Positions 35,275 to 45,156 of a stretch of DNA of 64,000 bases are shown here, piece after piece; the stretch's first letter is position 1, and each line of letters opens with the position of its first letter. The position numbers were made by a program, and so were the translations under genes. The stretch is from Candidatus Lachnocurva vaginae. Its GTDB lineage: Bacteria > Bacillota > Clostridia > Lachnospirales > Lachnospiraceae. The notes below the pieces were generated by a model. The model made no database searches. It saw nothing but the letters and a program-made list of their open reading frames with translations, and was not told the DNA's origin. The stretch covers positions 1,488,001-1,552,000 of the forward strand of contig CP049781.1 of NCBI GenBank assembly GCA_011082265.1, written 5' to 3'.

Positions 35275-36757
35275 CATAATCCTCCATCTTTTTTCTGAGA
35301 ACAAAATACATCGTTGTCCCCTTACCTAATACACTTGTTACCCAAATATTTCCACCATGATCATCAATAATTTTTTGAACTATTGCAAGTCCTATTCCCG
35401 ATCCCTTTGTCAAAGAATTTCTTGATGAATCTGCTCTATACATTCTGTCAAAAATATATGGAATATCCTTACTTGAAATTCCAATTCCATTATCTTCTAT
35501 CTCCACCTGAATTGAATCTCCAACATCCAAAATTCTAAGTGCAATTTTTCCCGGATTTTCGATGCTCTTTTTTCCCATATATTTTACACTGTTTGAAACG
35601 ATATTATGTATAACTCTTTCAAGTTGCTGTGGATCCGCTATGATTTTTACATTATCTGCAACTGATGTCATATATGTAAACTCAATTTTTTGAATTGCAA
35701 GATCCATTCCTATTTCGTCCGAACAGTCTTTAAAATATTTATTTACCGAAAGGACAGTAAAATTATAAGGAATTCTATTTGTATCAATCTTAGTATAGAG
35801 TGATAGCTCATTAATAAGAGCATTCATATCATTTGATTTATTTACAATAGTTTTAAGATATGATTCTCTCTTTTCCGGAGTTTGAGCTACTCCATCCAAT
35901 ATTCCTTCCGCATATCCCTTAACTGCTGTTATAGGAGTTTTTAAGTCATGTACAATATTACTTATAAGCTGCTTTTGCTCTTCTTCGCTTTCTATTTTTT
36001 CTTTGGCTGTTTCCTTAAGCCTTCTTCTCATTTCTTCTATAGCAATAAAGAGCTCCGTTATTTCGTCATCACCATCCGGAATTAGTTCATTATCTAATCT
36101 TCCGGCTCTTATATCCTTAGCTGCAGCAACCAAATTTCTTATTCTAGGAACAATGCCTCTATAGTTCCATAGTACCATAATAAGTGTTGTTAATGAAAGT
36201 ATAACAAGCGACGACAGCATAAAATCCGCCGAAATTCTTCTAACCTCCGGTTTTATTGATTCTGTTGATGTTACCAAAAATATGCTTCCCTTATTTCCAT
36301 TTTGATATTTAAAATCAAACTGTTTTAAAAGCGTTGGTATTGAATTTCCCATATATATAATCAAATTTTTAGATAATAATTTTTCTCCATATTTAGGTAA
36401 AGATTTTACATTCAAATCGCCTTGAAATTTTTTATCTTCAAATATGATTTTTCTTCCTCTTCTTATAATAAGATATGAGTAACCTTCCCTAACCTTCTGA
36501 TTCAATTCTTCTATCTTTTGAACATTGTCAACGTCATTTTTATTATCGGAAAGCCATTTTTTTACAACCTTTGTACCTTTATCTGAATATGTATGTAAAA
36601 GCCCTAAAGAATTGGAATAAAATATATTATTTTCTTTCGCCATTTTGGAATATCCATGAATAACATTTTTCATTCCGGTTATATAAGAAAGTCCGACTAT
36701 TATAGGAACAATCAATATTATAAAAAAGGATATCGAAAGCCTTGTTTTTAAACTCAA
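35246..36757 (-). CDS. Membrane sensor histidine kinase
   Basis: 503 residues: transmembrane helix 1 (about 8-28), an external sensing domain of about 145 residues, helix 2 (about 177-198), HAMP linker, the phosphoacceptor region HDLKTPITAVKGY, and an HATPase domain with N, G1 (EDNGIGIS) and G2 (GSGIGLAI) boxes. It begins at TTG with a strong GGAGG site. It is the partner of the overlapping response regulator. The stimulus cannot be told from sequence; the external domain resembles nothing I can name. Confidence 0.93.
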   Translation of the reverse strand: MSLKTRLSISFFIILIVPIIVGLSYITGMKNVIHGYSKMAKENNIFYSNSLGLLHTYSDKGTKVVKKWLSDNKNDVDNVQKIEELNQKVREGYSYLIIRRGRKIIFEDKKFQGDLNVKSLPKYGEKLLSKNLIIYMGNSIPTLLKQFDFKYQNGNKGSIFLVTSTESIKPEVRRISADFMLSSLVILSLTTLIMVLWNYRGIVPRIRNLVAAAKDIRAGRLDNELIPDGDDEITELFIAIEEMRRRLKETAKEKIESEEEQKQLISNIVHDLKTPITAVKGYAEGILDGVAQTPEKRESYLKTIVNKSNDMNALINELSLYTKIDTNRIPYNFTVLSVNKYFKDCSDEIGMDLAIQKIEFTYMTSVADNVKIIADPQQLERVIHNIVSNSVKYMGKKSIENPGKIALRILDVGDSIQVEIEDNGIGISSKDIPYIFDRMYRADSSRNSLTKGSGIGLAIVQKIIDDHGGNIWVTSVLGKGTTMYFVLRKKMEDYDGKDIDNRG

Positions 36758-36782
36758 ATCTATCCCTCCGTTTTATAAAGAA

Positions 36783-36808
36783 AATAAGACCGAATTAACG
36801 GTCTTATT
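36783..36808 (-). terminator. Terminator after metK
   Basis: AATAAGACCG and CGGTCTTATT are exact reverse complements around a 6-nt loop. On the minus strand the stem is followed by TTCTTT. It begins 12 nt past the metK stop and precedes the histidine kinase gene. Confidence 0.85.
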
Positions 36809-36819
36809 ATATCACGATA

Positions 36820-38001
36820 TTAAAGATATTTCTTTAGTGATTGCACTTTATCCAATTCTTCCCACGGAAGCTTTAAATCATCCCTTCCGAAATGTCCATA
36901 AGACGAAGTCGCTTTATATATAGGTCTTCTTAAATTAAGCTCCTTAATAATGCCGGAAGGTCTTAAATCAAAGTTTTCTTTTATAACACTTATAAGCTTT
37001 TGATCTGAAACTTTTCCTGTTCCGAAAGTATTAACATTTATTGATGTAGGCTCTGCTACACCTATTGCATAACTTAATTGTATCTCACACTTATCACAAA
37101 GTCCCGAAGCCACTAAATTTTTTGCTACATATCTAGCAGCATAAGCAGCTGATCTGTCAACTTTTGTACAATCCTTTCCTGAAAATGCACCACCTCCGTG
37201 TCTTGCCATTCCACCATATGTATCCACTATAATTTTTCTTCCAGTAAGCCCTGCATCCCCGTGCGGTCCTCCGATTACAAATCTTCCTGTAGGATTTATA
37301 TAAAATTTTGTATTTTCATCAATAAGTTCCTTTGGAATAACTGGATCGAATACATATTTCTTAATATCTCTATGTATTTCTTCTATCGTAGCCTCAGGAT
37401 TATGCTGCGTTGAAAGCACTACTGCTTCAAGTCTTAATGGCTTTCCATTTTCATCATATTCTACTGAAACCTGCGTTTTACCATCTGGTCTTAAATAAGG
37501 AATTGTACCATCTTTTCTTACTTTTGAAAGTTTTCTTGCAAGTTTATGTGCAAGGAAAATAGGATATGGCATATATTCTTCCGTTTCATTTGTAGCATAG
37601 CCGAACATCATTCCCTGATCTCCTGCACCATTTTCCAAATCATCTTCCTTCTTCCCGCTTTTAGCTTCATACGACTTATCGACTCCTAAAGCTATATCCA
37701 AAGATTGTTTATCAAGTGCAACCATAACAGCACATGTATTTCCGTCAAACCCGAGTTTTGAATCGTCATATCCAATTTCAACTATCGTATCCCTTACAAC
37801 TTTTGAAATATCAAAATTGGCTTTTGTGGTAATTTCTCCGGTCACAAGCACAAATCCCGTGCATGTCATAACTTCACATGCAACCCTGCTCATAGGATCT
37901 TGCTTTATGCATTCATCAAGTATTGCATCACTTATTGCATCACACATCTTATCAGGATGTCCTTCCGTTACTGATTCCGATGTAAATATATGTTTTTCCA
38001 T
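36820..38001 (-). CDS. metK: S-adenosylmethionine synthetase
   Basis: Makes SAM from methionine and ATP. 393 residues with the family blocks FTSESVTEGHPDKMCDAISD, GAGDQGMMFGYA, GPHGDAGLTGRKI and GGGAFSGKD. The frame is open seven codons further up, but GGAGG stands just before the ATG at 38001. A SAM-I riboswitch with its terminator lies directly upstream, so expression should fall as SAM rises. Confidence 0.97.
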   Translation of the reverse strand: MEKHIFTSESVTEGHPDKMCDAISDAILDECIKQDPMSRVACEVMTCTGFVLVTGEITTKANFDISKVVRDTIVEIGYDDSKLGFDGNTCAVMVALDKQSLDIALGVDKSYEAKSGKKEDDLENGAGDQGMMFGYATNETEEYMPYPIFLAHKLARKLSKVRKDGTIPYLRPDGKTQVSVEYDENGKPLRLEAVVLSTQHNPEATIEEIHRDIKKYVFDPVIPKELIDENTKFYINPTGRFVIGGPHGDAGLTGRKIIVDTYGGMARHGGGAFSGKDCTKVDRSAAYAARYVAKNLVASGLCDKCEIQLSYAIGVAEPTSINVNTFGTGKVSDQKLISVIKENFDLRPSGIIKELNLRRPIYKATSSYGHFGRDDLKLPWEELDKVQSLKKYL

Positions 38002-38010
38002 TTTTCCTCC

Positions 38011-38040
38011 AAAAAAATCCACCTTGTCGAGAGGTGGATT
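38011..38040 (-). terminator. Expression-platform terminator of the metK riboswitch
   Basis: AATCCACCTCTCG / AAGGTGGATT form a stem followed on the minus strand by TTTTTTT, between the SAM-I aptamer and metK. It is the OFF structure when SAM is bound. Confidence 0.85.
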
Positions 38041-38064
38041 ATAAATACAAAGATTAAGAATTCC

Positions 38065-38162
38065 CTTATTGTTCGATTATACTCGCTCAAGGTTTGGCAC
38101 CTTCCAAAAAGGAGGTTGTCGTGGTTTCTTTGATCCTCTCTATCTCCACCACTCTTAATAAG
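38065..38162 (-). ncRNA. SAM-I (S-box) riboswitch aptamer upstream of metK
   Basis: On the minus strand, P1 is CTTATT with AATAAG. Between them the S-box core elements occur in order: TTAAGAGTGGTGGAGA, GAAACCACGACAACC and GGAAGGTGCCAA. A transcription terminator follows and the controlled gene makes SAM, so this is a feedback OFF switch. The P3 region departs from the usual GGGACTGGCCC. Confidence 0.92.
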
Positions 38163-38290
38163 AGAACATAAACTATATGGAATTTTCAATCTAATTAATA
38201 GTAATTGAGAACATTGTACTCTCTATAAGTGATATCAGTCAACTGTTACAGTCATAATAAACATAATGAATACATATATATCTTAATAAA

Positions 38291-38336
38291 AAGAACTAGA
38301 AAACAGACACAATAAGAACTAGAAAACAGACACAAT
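38291..38336. repeat. Perfect 23-bp tandem duplication at the 3' end of the HD-GYP gene
   Basis: Two identical 23-bp copies (38291-38313 and 38314-38336). The second carries the last codons and the stop (TAG) of the gene; the first lies outside it. It looks like a recent local duplication. Confidence 0.9.
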
Positions 38337-39452
38337 ATGTCTTTTAGGTTCTTTTGATAAATCTATTATAAGTCCATCATCCGTTTTTATTATAGGTCTT
38401 GATATTAAAGATCTATTTATATATACAACTCTTCCTGAAACGCCATTATCAAGCATTATCATACTATTTTGATTCATTCCTGCAAGATGCTGTAAAAATG
38501 TAAGCATAAACTTTGTGTTAAATTTTCCATATCCTATGCGTTCAAATTCTTCAATAACTTGAAATGCACAAAGAGGCTGTCTATATGGTCTTATTGAAGT
38601 CATGCCATCGTATATATCCAAAATTGCAATTATCTGTGGAAACTTATCTATCTCACCCTTTTTTAGTCCGTGCGGATAACCCGATCCGTCCAATCTTTCA
38701 TGATATTGAAGAGGAACATTGCAAATTCTCTGATCAAATCCTGCTTTTTTTAAAATATCATATCCATACAAGGTGTGTGCTTGCATTTCTTTTCTTTCCT
38801 CATCGGAAAGCTTTCCCACTTTATTTAAAACTGCAGGGTCAACTTCAGTTTTCCCGATTCCATGCAAAAGTGCCGAAGACGTAAGATCATACTGCTCTTC
38901 TGAAGAAAAATTGAGCCATTTTGCAAAGATTAAAGTTTCAAGTGCTATATTAAGACAATGCGAATAAATACTATCTTCCGAAAATCTTACAGCTTGAATC
39001 ATATTAAACATTTCTATTGGATATCTATATCTACTTACCTCATCTGAATGAATTAATATCGGCTCTTTTCCAACATTAAACTCATGATTTTTGATTCTTG
39101 TAAAAGATCTCTTCAAATCTTCAAGACAAAGAGCATATGAAATTTGAAAATTTCTAAATTCTTCCGTTCTCCCTAATTTTTGAGCATAAGACAAGCTTTT
39201 ATTTGCAAAAGTTTGATTATCTTCCTTAGGTTCCTCCTGTTTTTTATTATCTTCCTGATATTCCGGGACTTCAGAATCCATTACATCTTCATCCTTTATC
39301 ATAACAGATTCAATATGATAATATGTGAACCTAGAAATATGATTACTGTTCAAAACTGTACCGGCTCCGGCCAGAATCTGTCCTTTCTTAGTTTTTACGG
39401 GCTCTGCCGTCGTCATTCCGGTTCTGACATTATCCAATAGAACTTTCTTCAT
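38319..39452 (-). CDS. HD-GYP-like protein with degenerate HD motif
   Basis: 377 residues. The N-terminal part (1-50) resembles the leader of HD-GYP c-di-GMP phosphodiesterases, followed by an acidic linker. The C-terminal domain keeps His165, His226, the HERLDGSGYP block at 251-260 and Asp282, but the central metal-binding HD reads HG (His197-Gly198, in LLHGIGK). Loss of that aspartate predicts weak or no hydrolysis, so it may only bind c-di-GMP or a partner. GGGGAGAG precedes the ATG. It lies between metK and murA with no obvious operon partner. Confidence 0.85.
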   Translation of the reverse strand: MKKVLLDNVRTGMTTAEPVKTKKGQILAGAGTVLNSNHISRFTYYHIESVMIKDEDVMDSEVPEYQEDNKKQEEPKEDNQTFANKSLSYAQKLGRTEEFRNFQISYALCLEDLKRSFTRIKNHEFNVGKEPILIHSDEVSRYRYPIEMFNMIQAVRFSEDSIYSHCLNIALETLIFAKWLNFSSEEQYDLTSSALLHGIGKTEVDPAVLNKVGKLSDEERKEMQAHTLYGYDILKKAGFDQRICNVPLQYHERLDGSGYPHGLKKGEIDKFPQIIAILDIYDGMTSIRPYRQPLCAFQVIEEFERIGYGKFNTKFMLTFLQHLAGMNQNSMIMLDNGVSGRVVYINRSLISRPIIKTDDGLIIDLSKEPKRHIVSVF

Positions 39453-39495
39453 ACTTCTCTCCCCTAAATATAAAATTAAAAAGATACTTGTCCAA

Positions 39496-40788
39496 TTAAG
39501 ATACTTTATATATAAATTTTTTTATTTCCCTATCCGTAGAAGTTTTCTCTATAACAGCTCCCAGTGAATTCAATTTTTCATGGAAAAGCTCATATCCTCT
39601 CTGAATATAACGTATATCATCCACTACTGTTATTCCATCCGCTGCAAGTCCCGCAATTACAAGTGCTGCACCGGCTCTTAAATCCGGAGCCTGAACTCTG
39701 GCTCCCGTAAATTTTTTTACACCCGTTATGATAGCGATAGTTCCTTCAACTTGAATCTTAGCACCCATTCTTATAAGTTCATCGACATACCTGAATCTGC
39801 TCTCCCAAATACTTTCTGTAACAGTACTCACGCCATTTGCTCTTGCAAGTACAACTGATATCTGAGGCTGCATATCCGTAGGAAATCCTGGATATGGAAG
39901 AGTTGTAATGTGCGTACTTCTAAGCTTTCCATTAGAAATCACTCTAACAGCATCATCAAACTCAATAACCTTGCATCCCATTTCTGAGAGTTTTGCAGTC
40001 GTAGCTTCAAGATGCTTCGGAATTACATTTTTTACAGTAACGTCTCCTCCTGTAGCCGCTGCTGCACAAAGAAATGTTCCCGCTTCAATCTGATCCGGTA
40101 TTACTGAATAATCAGTTCCGTGAAGCTCTTTAACTCCATTTATTCTTATGGATTCTGTTCCGGCACCTCTTATATCTGCACCCATACTATTCAAAAAATT
40201 TGCCACATCAACGACATGAGGTTCCTTTGCTGCATTATCTATAACAGTTTTTCCTTCCGCAAGGACTGCCGCCATCAAAATATTAATTGTAGCTCCTACG
40301 GAAACTTTATCCATATATATATGATTACCTGTCAATTTTTTTGCTTTTGCTGAAATTAATCCATAGCTTATATCTACATCCACTCCAAGAGCTTTAAATC
40401 CCTTAATATGAAGGTCTATAGGTCTTGAACCGATATCACATCCCGCCGGAAGTGCAACTTCCGCTCTATTAAGTCTTCCTAAAAGAGATCCTAAAAGATA
40501 ATAGGATGCCCTGATTTTATTGATGTACTCATAATCAACACTATATGTACCAAGCGTCTTAGCTTCAATTACAACCGTATTCTTATCTTCGTGTTTAACC
40601 TTTGCTCCTATATCCTGAAGTGCACAAAGAAGCACCTTTGTATCTCTTACATCAGGAACATTGGATATTCTTACTGTATCCTTAGTCATAATCGAAGCTG
40701 CCAATATTGCTAAAACCGCATTTTTTGCTCCACCGATTTCAACTTCTCCTTCAAGCCTATTTCCGCCTTTTATAACATATTGTTCCAT
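39496..40788 (-). CDS. murA: UDP-N-acetylglucosamine 1-carboxyvinyltransferase
   Basis: First committed step of peptidoglycan synthesis: enolpyruvyl transfer from PEP to UDP-GlcNAc. 430 residues with Lys22-Asn23 (GGAKNA) and the catalytic Cys117 in LPAGCDIG, which reads PAGCD instead of the common PGGCA. The cysteine is the fosfomycin target, so the enzyme should be sensitive. GGGAG precedes the ATG. It lies about 86 bp downstream of mfd. Confidence 0.95.
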   Translation of the reverse strand: MEQYVIKGGNRLEGEVEIGGAKNAVLAILAASIMTKDTVRISNVPDVRDTKVLLCALQDIGAKVKHEDKNTVVIEAKTLGTYSVDYEYINKIRASYYLLGSLLGRLNRAEVALPAGCDIGSRPIDLHIKGFKALGVDVDISYGLISAKAKKLTGNHIYMDKVSVGATINILMAAVLAEGKTVIDNAAKEPHVVDVANFLNSMGADIRGAGTESIRINGVKELHGTDYSVIPDQIEAGTFLCAAAATGGDVTVKNVIPKHLEATTAKLSEMGCKVIEFDDAVRVISNGKLRSTHITTLPYPGFPTDMQPQISVVLARANGVSTVTESIWESRFRYVDELIRMGAKIQVEGTIAIITGVKKFTGARVQAPDLRAGAALVIAGLAADGITVVDDIRYIQRGYELFHEKLNSLGAVIEKTSTDREIKKFIYKVS

Positions 40789-40874
40789 GACACTCCCATT
40801 TTTAAGCTTTTTTTTAATTATCTGATTTTTGATAAATATTCAAAATTACCTCTATTATAACCTTTTTGTCAAAA

Positions 40875-43800
40875 TTATTCAACATTACATAGTGCTTTAT
40901 CTATGATGTTTTCAGCAAATTTTTCGATTATTGAGAAGGAACTTTTTAAACTTATTCTTGAATCTTTTTTTGTGTCAAATATAAACTCAAGCCCTTCGCT
41001 TGTTTGAGAAAATGTTAAATAGTTTTTATTGTCTTCAAATATTTCTTTTACGCCTTCGATTGAAAGCTTGGCTTTTTCCCAAATTTTAATTGTTATCTTA
41101 TGCTCTTTTTCCCGAGCTTCCGTTATATATGCTTTATGGCAAAGTGCTTTTAAAACTGCTATATCACAAAGATTCAAAACTGCCTTTCGAGGCTCTCCAA
41201 ATCTATCTAAAAGTTCATCCTCAATTTCTTCTTTTTCTTCAGATGTTTCTATTGAAGCAATTCTTTTATAAATATTTATTCGTTCAGAATCCTTTGTAAT
41301 ATAATCTTTCGGGATATAAGCATCCATATTTATATCAATAAGTGTAGTAAAGTCAGCTACTTCCTCTCCTTTTTCTTTCCTTAGTGCCGTATTTAGCATC
41401 TTGCAATATAAATCATATCCTACAGCAGCCATATGTCCATGCTGCTCTTTTCCCAGCATATTCCCTGCTCCTCTTATCTCAAGATCTCTCATTGCAATCT
41501 TAAACCCTGAGCCAAGCTCACTAAATTCTCTTATTGCAGCAAGTCTTTTTTCAGCATCATCTTTTAATATTTTATCTTTTTTATATAAAAAGAATGCATA
41601 GGCAGTCCTATTTCCTCTTCCTACTCTTCCTCGAAGCTGATAAAGCTGCGAAAGTCCCATCCTGTCAGCGTCATGAATTATAATCGTATTTACATTAGTT
41701 ATATCCATGCCAATTTCTATTATTGTTGTAGAAACTAATACATCAATTTCCTTATTTATAAAACGATGCATTATATCTTCAAGTGATTTTTCATTCATTC
41801 TACCGTGTGCATACTCAATTGTAATTCCCGGAATAAGATATCTTAAATGATTGGTAGTTGCATCAATATTTTTAATCTGATTTATGACATAGTAAACCTG
41901 TCCGCCTCTCTTTACTTCTCTTTCTATTGCTTCCCGTACGATTTCGTCGTCATATTCGAACACAAATGTCTGTATAGGTTGCCTATCACGAGGTGGCTCT
42001 GATAAAAGGCTCATATCTCTTATCCCGCTAAGGCTCATATGAAGAGTTCTCGGAATAGGAGTTGCAGACATAGATATTACGTCAACATTTTTCTTAAGCT
42101 GTTTTATTTTTTCTTTGTGAGAAACACCGAAGCGTTGCTCTTCATCTATTATTAAAAGTCCTAAATCTTTAAATTTTACATCTTTTGATAAAAGCCTATG
42201 TGTTCCTATAGCTATATCTGCTTCTCCTGTCGAAAGCTTTTTTATGCTTTCTTTTATTTCTTTAGACGTTTTAAACCTGCTTAAAAGTACTATATTTATA
42301 GAAAAATCCTTCATTCTTGAAACGAAAGTATTATAGTGCTGTTCTGCTAAAATCGTAGTCGGGACAAGATATGCTACCTGCTTACTTTCCTGCACTGCTT
42401 TAAATGCAGCACGAAGTGCTACTTCAGTTTTTCCATATCCTACATCGCCGCAGATTAGTCTATCCATAATCTTGTGACTTTCCATATCATTTTTTACATC
42501 ATGTATTGCATTAAGCTGTCCTTCGGTTTCTTCATATGGAAACTTTTCTTCAAATTCTTTTTGCCACATAGTGTCTTCAGGAAAACAATATCCCATATCA
42601 TTTTGGCGAAGTGCATATAATGACACCAATTCTTTTGCAATTTCTCCAACAGCTTTTTCAACTCTTGATTTTGTGCTATGCCATTCTCTTCCTGAAAGAG
42701 AATTAAGTCTAGGCTTTCTGTCTCCCGAAGATGCCATGCCATATTTTTGAACACAAGAAAATTGTGTTGCAGGCACATACAGCTTTGCTCCCTGTGCGTA
42801 CTCTATTTTAAGAAAATCTTTCATCGTATTTTCGATTTCGATTTTCTCCATACCTCTATATATACCGATTCCATGGTTTTCATGCACTACATAATCACCT
42901 ATAGAAAGGTCTCTTATTGTTTCTATCTGTATTCCGTCATATAGCTTCTTTCTCTTCTTTTTAGGACGTCTACTTCCAAATATATCTCCTTCTGATATAA
43001 AAACGAACTTTGAGTCAGTATATGAAAACCCTCTGGACATATTGCCATTTGTTACCATGACTTCAGATTCTTTAACTTCTTTATCCCTGTCTTTCGTATA
43101 GAAAGAAATTATCCCTAAATCCATCAAATTTTGAACAAGTCTTTTCCCTGTCAAAGAAGATGCAGCTACTATTACAATTTTGTAATTTTTATTTTTATAT
43201 TTTTTAATATCACGGACAAGCGTTTCAAAACTTCCATTAAAGCTTAATCCCATCTCCATTTTTATATGGAAATTCTCTTTTATACTTACCCATTTTGAAG
43301 TCGGATTTAAAATAGAAATGCTTACTCCCGTATGTTTTTTAAGTGCATTTTTTATCTTATTTTCGGAAATTAAAATATCATTCTGCTTTTTTAAACAAAA
43401 TCCTGTTTCTACTCGCCTCTCCATTGAAGACTTGTATTCCGAAACAATATTTTTATAGAATTCTTCTATTCGTTTTGAATCATCGAAAAGAATAACAGTG
43501 TCATCATCTATAAAGTCAAGAAGAGATAATTTTTCTTTTAGAAAATATGTAAGATATGATTCACCTTCCTGGCGTATCCAGCCTTCTTCTATCTTAGATA
43601 TAGCTTCATCTACATTTTCTTTTAAATGAAAAGCCTCTTCCTTTTTCATTTTTTTTGTTAATTCTTCATACTTCTTTTGAAGGTCATTTTTAATATCAAA
43701 AACTCCTTTTACAACAGTTTTTGAATCAAGCACAAATTCACATGCAGGATAAATATTAACTTTTTTTATTCTTTCAATAGATTTTTGCGTTTCTGCATCA

Positions 43801-44414
43801 AATCTTTTTATAAGGTCAATTTCGTCGTCCCATAATTCAATTCTTACAGGCTGCTCTTCCGTTATCGGATAAATATCTATTATATCTCCTCTTACTGAAT
43901 AATCTCCCTGATGCTCCACTTGATAGACATTTTCATATCCTGAATTTATAAGATTTTTTACAAAAGAATCCCTTATTATCGTATCTCCTTCTTTAATTTT
44001 TTGGATTCCTTTTTCCCATTCTTTTTTTTCTTGCAATATAGTAATCAAAGATTCTACTGTCGCTACAATAAAATAGGATTTTCCTTTAGAAATTTCAGCC
44101 AAAGTCTGAACTCTCGGCTTTGTTAATGCATTTCCCCTGATATCGGACTGAAAAAAAAGTAAATCTTTAGGCGGAAAATAGTACACATCTTTTCTAAAAA
44201 AAGAAAGCTCATCATATATCTCCTTAGCCTCTAATTCATCCTGTGCAATTAAAAGGCAATGCTTTTCTTTTTCTGTAATCCCATATATTACATGAGCTTT
44301 TCCTCTATCCGCTACACCCGATAACCCGTAATACTCATTTTCTTTTTTCCCTAAAAGTTCTTTTAAATTGTTTATATCAGGTATATTTAAAAATGGCTGT
44401 AAAAAAGTTTTCAT
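40875..44414 (-). CDS. mfd: Transcription-repair coupling factor
   Basis: Removes stalled RNA polymerase at DNA lesions and recruits UvrA. 1179 residues: UvrB-like N-terminal region (about 1-400), the CarD/RID polymerase-interacting domain starting near 505 (SIGDYVVHENHGIGIYRG), the RecG-like translocase with Walker A GDVGYGKTE at 656-664 and DEEQ at 757-760, and a C-terminal TRCF domain. It is 23 bp downstream of pth, the common Firmicute arrangement. The Shine-Dalgarno site is weak, so coupling with pth is likely. Confidence 0.97.
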   Translation of the reverse strand: MKTFLQPFLNIPDINNLKELLGKKENEYYGLSGVADRGKAHVIYGITEKEKHCLLIAQDELEAKEIYDELSFFRKDVYYFPPKDLLFFQSDIRGNALTKPRVQTLAEISKGKSYFIVATVESLITILQEKKEWEKGIQKIKEGDTIIRDSFVKNLINSGYENVYQVEHQGDYSVRGDIIDIYPITEEQPVRIELWDDEIDLIKRFDAETQKSIERIKKVNIYPACEFVLDSKTVVKGVFDIKNDLQKKYEELTKKMKKEEAFHLKENVDEAISKIEEGWIRQEGESYLTYFLKEKLSLLDFIDDDTVILFDDSKRIEEFYKNIVSEYKSSMERRVETGFCLKKQNDILISENKIKNALKKHTGVSISILNPTSKWVSIKENFHIKMEMGLSFNGSFETLVRDIKKYKNKNYKIVIVAASSLTGKRLVQNLMDLGIISFYTKDRDKEVKESEVMVTNGNMSRGFSYTDSKFVFISEGDIFGSRRPKKKRKKLYDGIQIETIRDLSIGDYVVHENHGIGIYRGMEKIEIENTMKDFLKIEYAQGAKLYVPATQFSCVQKYGMASSGDRKPRLNSLSGREWHSTKSRVEKAVGEIAKELVSLYALRQNDMGYCFPEDTMWQKEFEEKFPYEETEGQLNAIHDVKNDMESHKIMDRLICGDVGYGKTEVALRAAFKAVQESKQVAYLVPTTILAEQHYNTFVSRMKDFSINIVLLSRFKTSKEIKESIKKLSTGEADIAIGTHRLLSKDVKFKDLGLLIIDEEQRFGVSHKEKIKQLKKNVDVISMSATPIPRTLHMSLSGIRDMSLLSEPPRDRQPIQTFVFEYDDEIVREAIEREVKRGGQVYYVINQIKNIDATTNHLRYLIPGITIEYAHGRMNEKSLEDIMHRFINKEIDVLVSTTIIEIGMDITNVNTIIIHDADRMGLSQLYQLRGRVGRGNRTAYAFFLYKKDKILKDDAEKRLAAIREFSELGSGFKIAMRDLEIRGAGNMLGKEQHGHMAAVGYDLYCKMLNTALRKEKGEEVADFTTLIDINMDAYIPKDYITKDSERINIYKRIASIETSEEKEEIEDELLDRFGEPRKAVLNLCDIAVLKALCHKAYITEAREKEHKITIKIWEKAKLSIEGVKEIFEDNKNYLTFSQTSEGLEFIFDTKKDSRISLKSSFSIIEKFAENIIDKALCNVE

Positions 44415-44437
44415 TTTATCTTTATCTTTACTTTCAT

Positions 44438-45010
44438 TTACTCCGTAATTCCGTTAAATTTATTCATTGCACCATCTACATCTTTATTTAAAAAGAAATT
44501 TATAATTTCCGGCAAATCATTCAACATATTTTCAAAATGAGTTCTGTCTTCTTTAGGCATTCTTGATAAAACAAACTCTGCCATGTCATTTCCATTTTCA
44601 AATATGCCTACACCCATTCTAAGCCTTATAAATTCATCTGTTCCCAAAAGATTTATTATACTTTTAAGGCCATTATGTCCACCGCTGCTTCCTTTTTTTC
44701 TTATTCTTACTTTTCCTGCTTTTAATGTAACATCATCCGAAATCACACAAAGATTGTCCTTTGGAGTAAGATCATAATATTTTATAAGCGGTGCTATACA
44801 TTCTCCGCTATTATTCATATAAGTTTCAGGTTTTACCAAAATGATTTTTTCTTCATTTATAAAACCATCGCCTATAGTGCCATGAAATGCACTCTTATTC
44901 ATTTTAATATTATAATATTCCGAAAGAAATTTAATAGCATCAAATCCTGCATTATGTCTCGTGTTATTATACTTTAATGTAGGATTTCCAAGTCCCGCAA
45001 TTACAAACAT
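44438..45010 (-). CDS. pth: Peptidyl-tRNA hydrolase
   Basis: Frees tRNA from prematurely released peptidyl-tRNA. 190 residues with GLGNP and NTRHNAGF near the start (catalytic His20), PETYMNNSGE, the DDVTLKAGKVRIRKKGSSGGHNGLKS region and a C-terminal helix. AGGAG precedes the ATG. Followed at once by mfd, as in Bacillus. Confidence 0.96.
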   Translation of the reverse strand: MFVIAGLGNPTLKYNNTRHNAGFDAIKFLSEYYNIKMNKSAFHGTIGDGFINEEKIILVKPETYMNNSGECIAPLIKYYDLTPKDNLCVISDDVTLKAGKVRIRKKGSSGGHNGLKSIINLLGTDEFIRLRMGVGIFENGNDMAEFVLSRMPKEDRTHFENMLNDLPEIINFFLNKDVDGAMNKFNGITE

Positions 45011-45074
45011 TACATACTCCTGTCAAATTTATATATTTTATATGTAAATATATTTTCTTATTAATATTTTCCAC

Positions 45075-45109
45075 AAAAAAAGAGCATGATAACCATACTC
45101 TCTTTTTTA
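45075..45109 (-). terminator. Terminator after spoVG
   Basis: An interrupted stem (AGAG-ATG pairing CAT-CTCT with A- and T-tracts on each side) lies about 48 nt beyond the spoVG stop and ends on the minus strand in TTTTTTT. Confidence 0.7.
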
Positions 45110-45156
45110 CACTTCTATATTATGTATTATGTACTGATTTATAGATTTTTTCAAGG

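Noticed and set aside
37968..38189. 73-codon frame across the metK leader
   Set aside because: It covers the SAM riboswitch and has RNA-structure rather than protein constraints.
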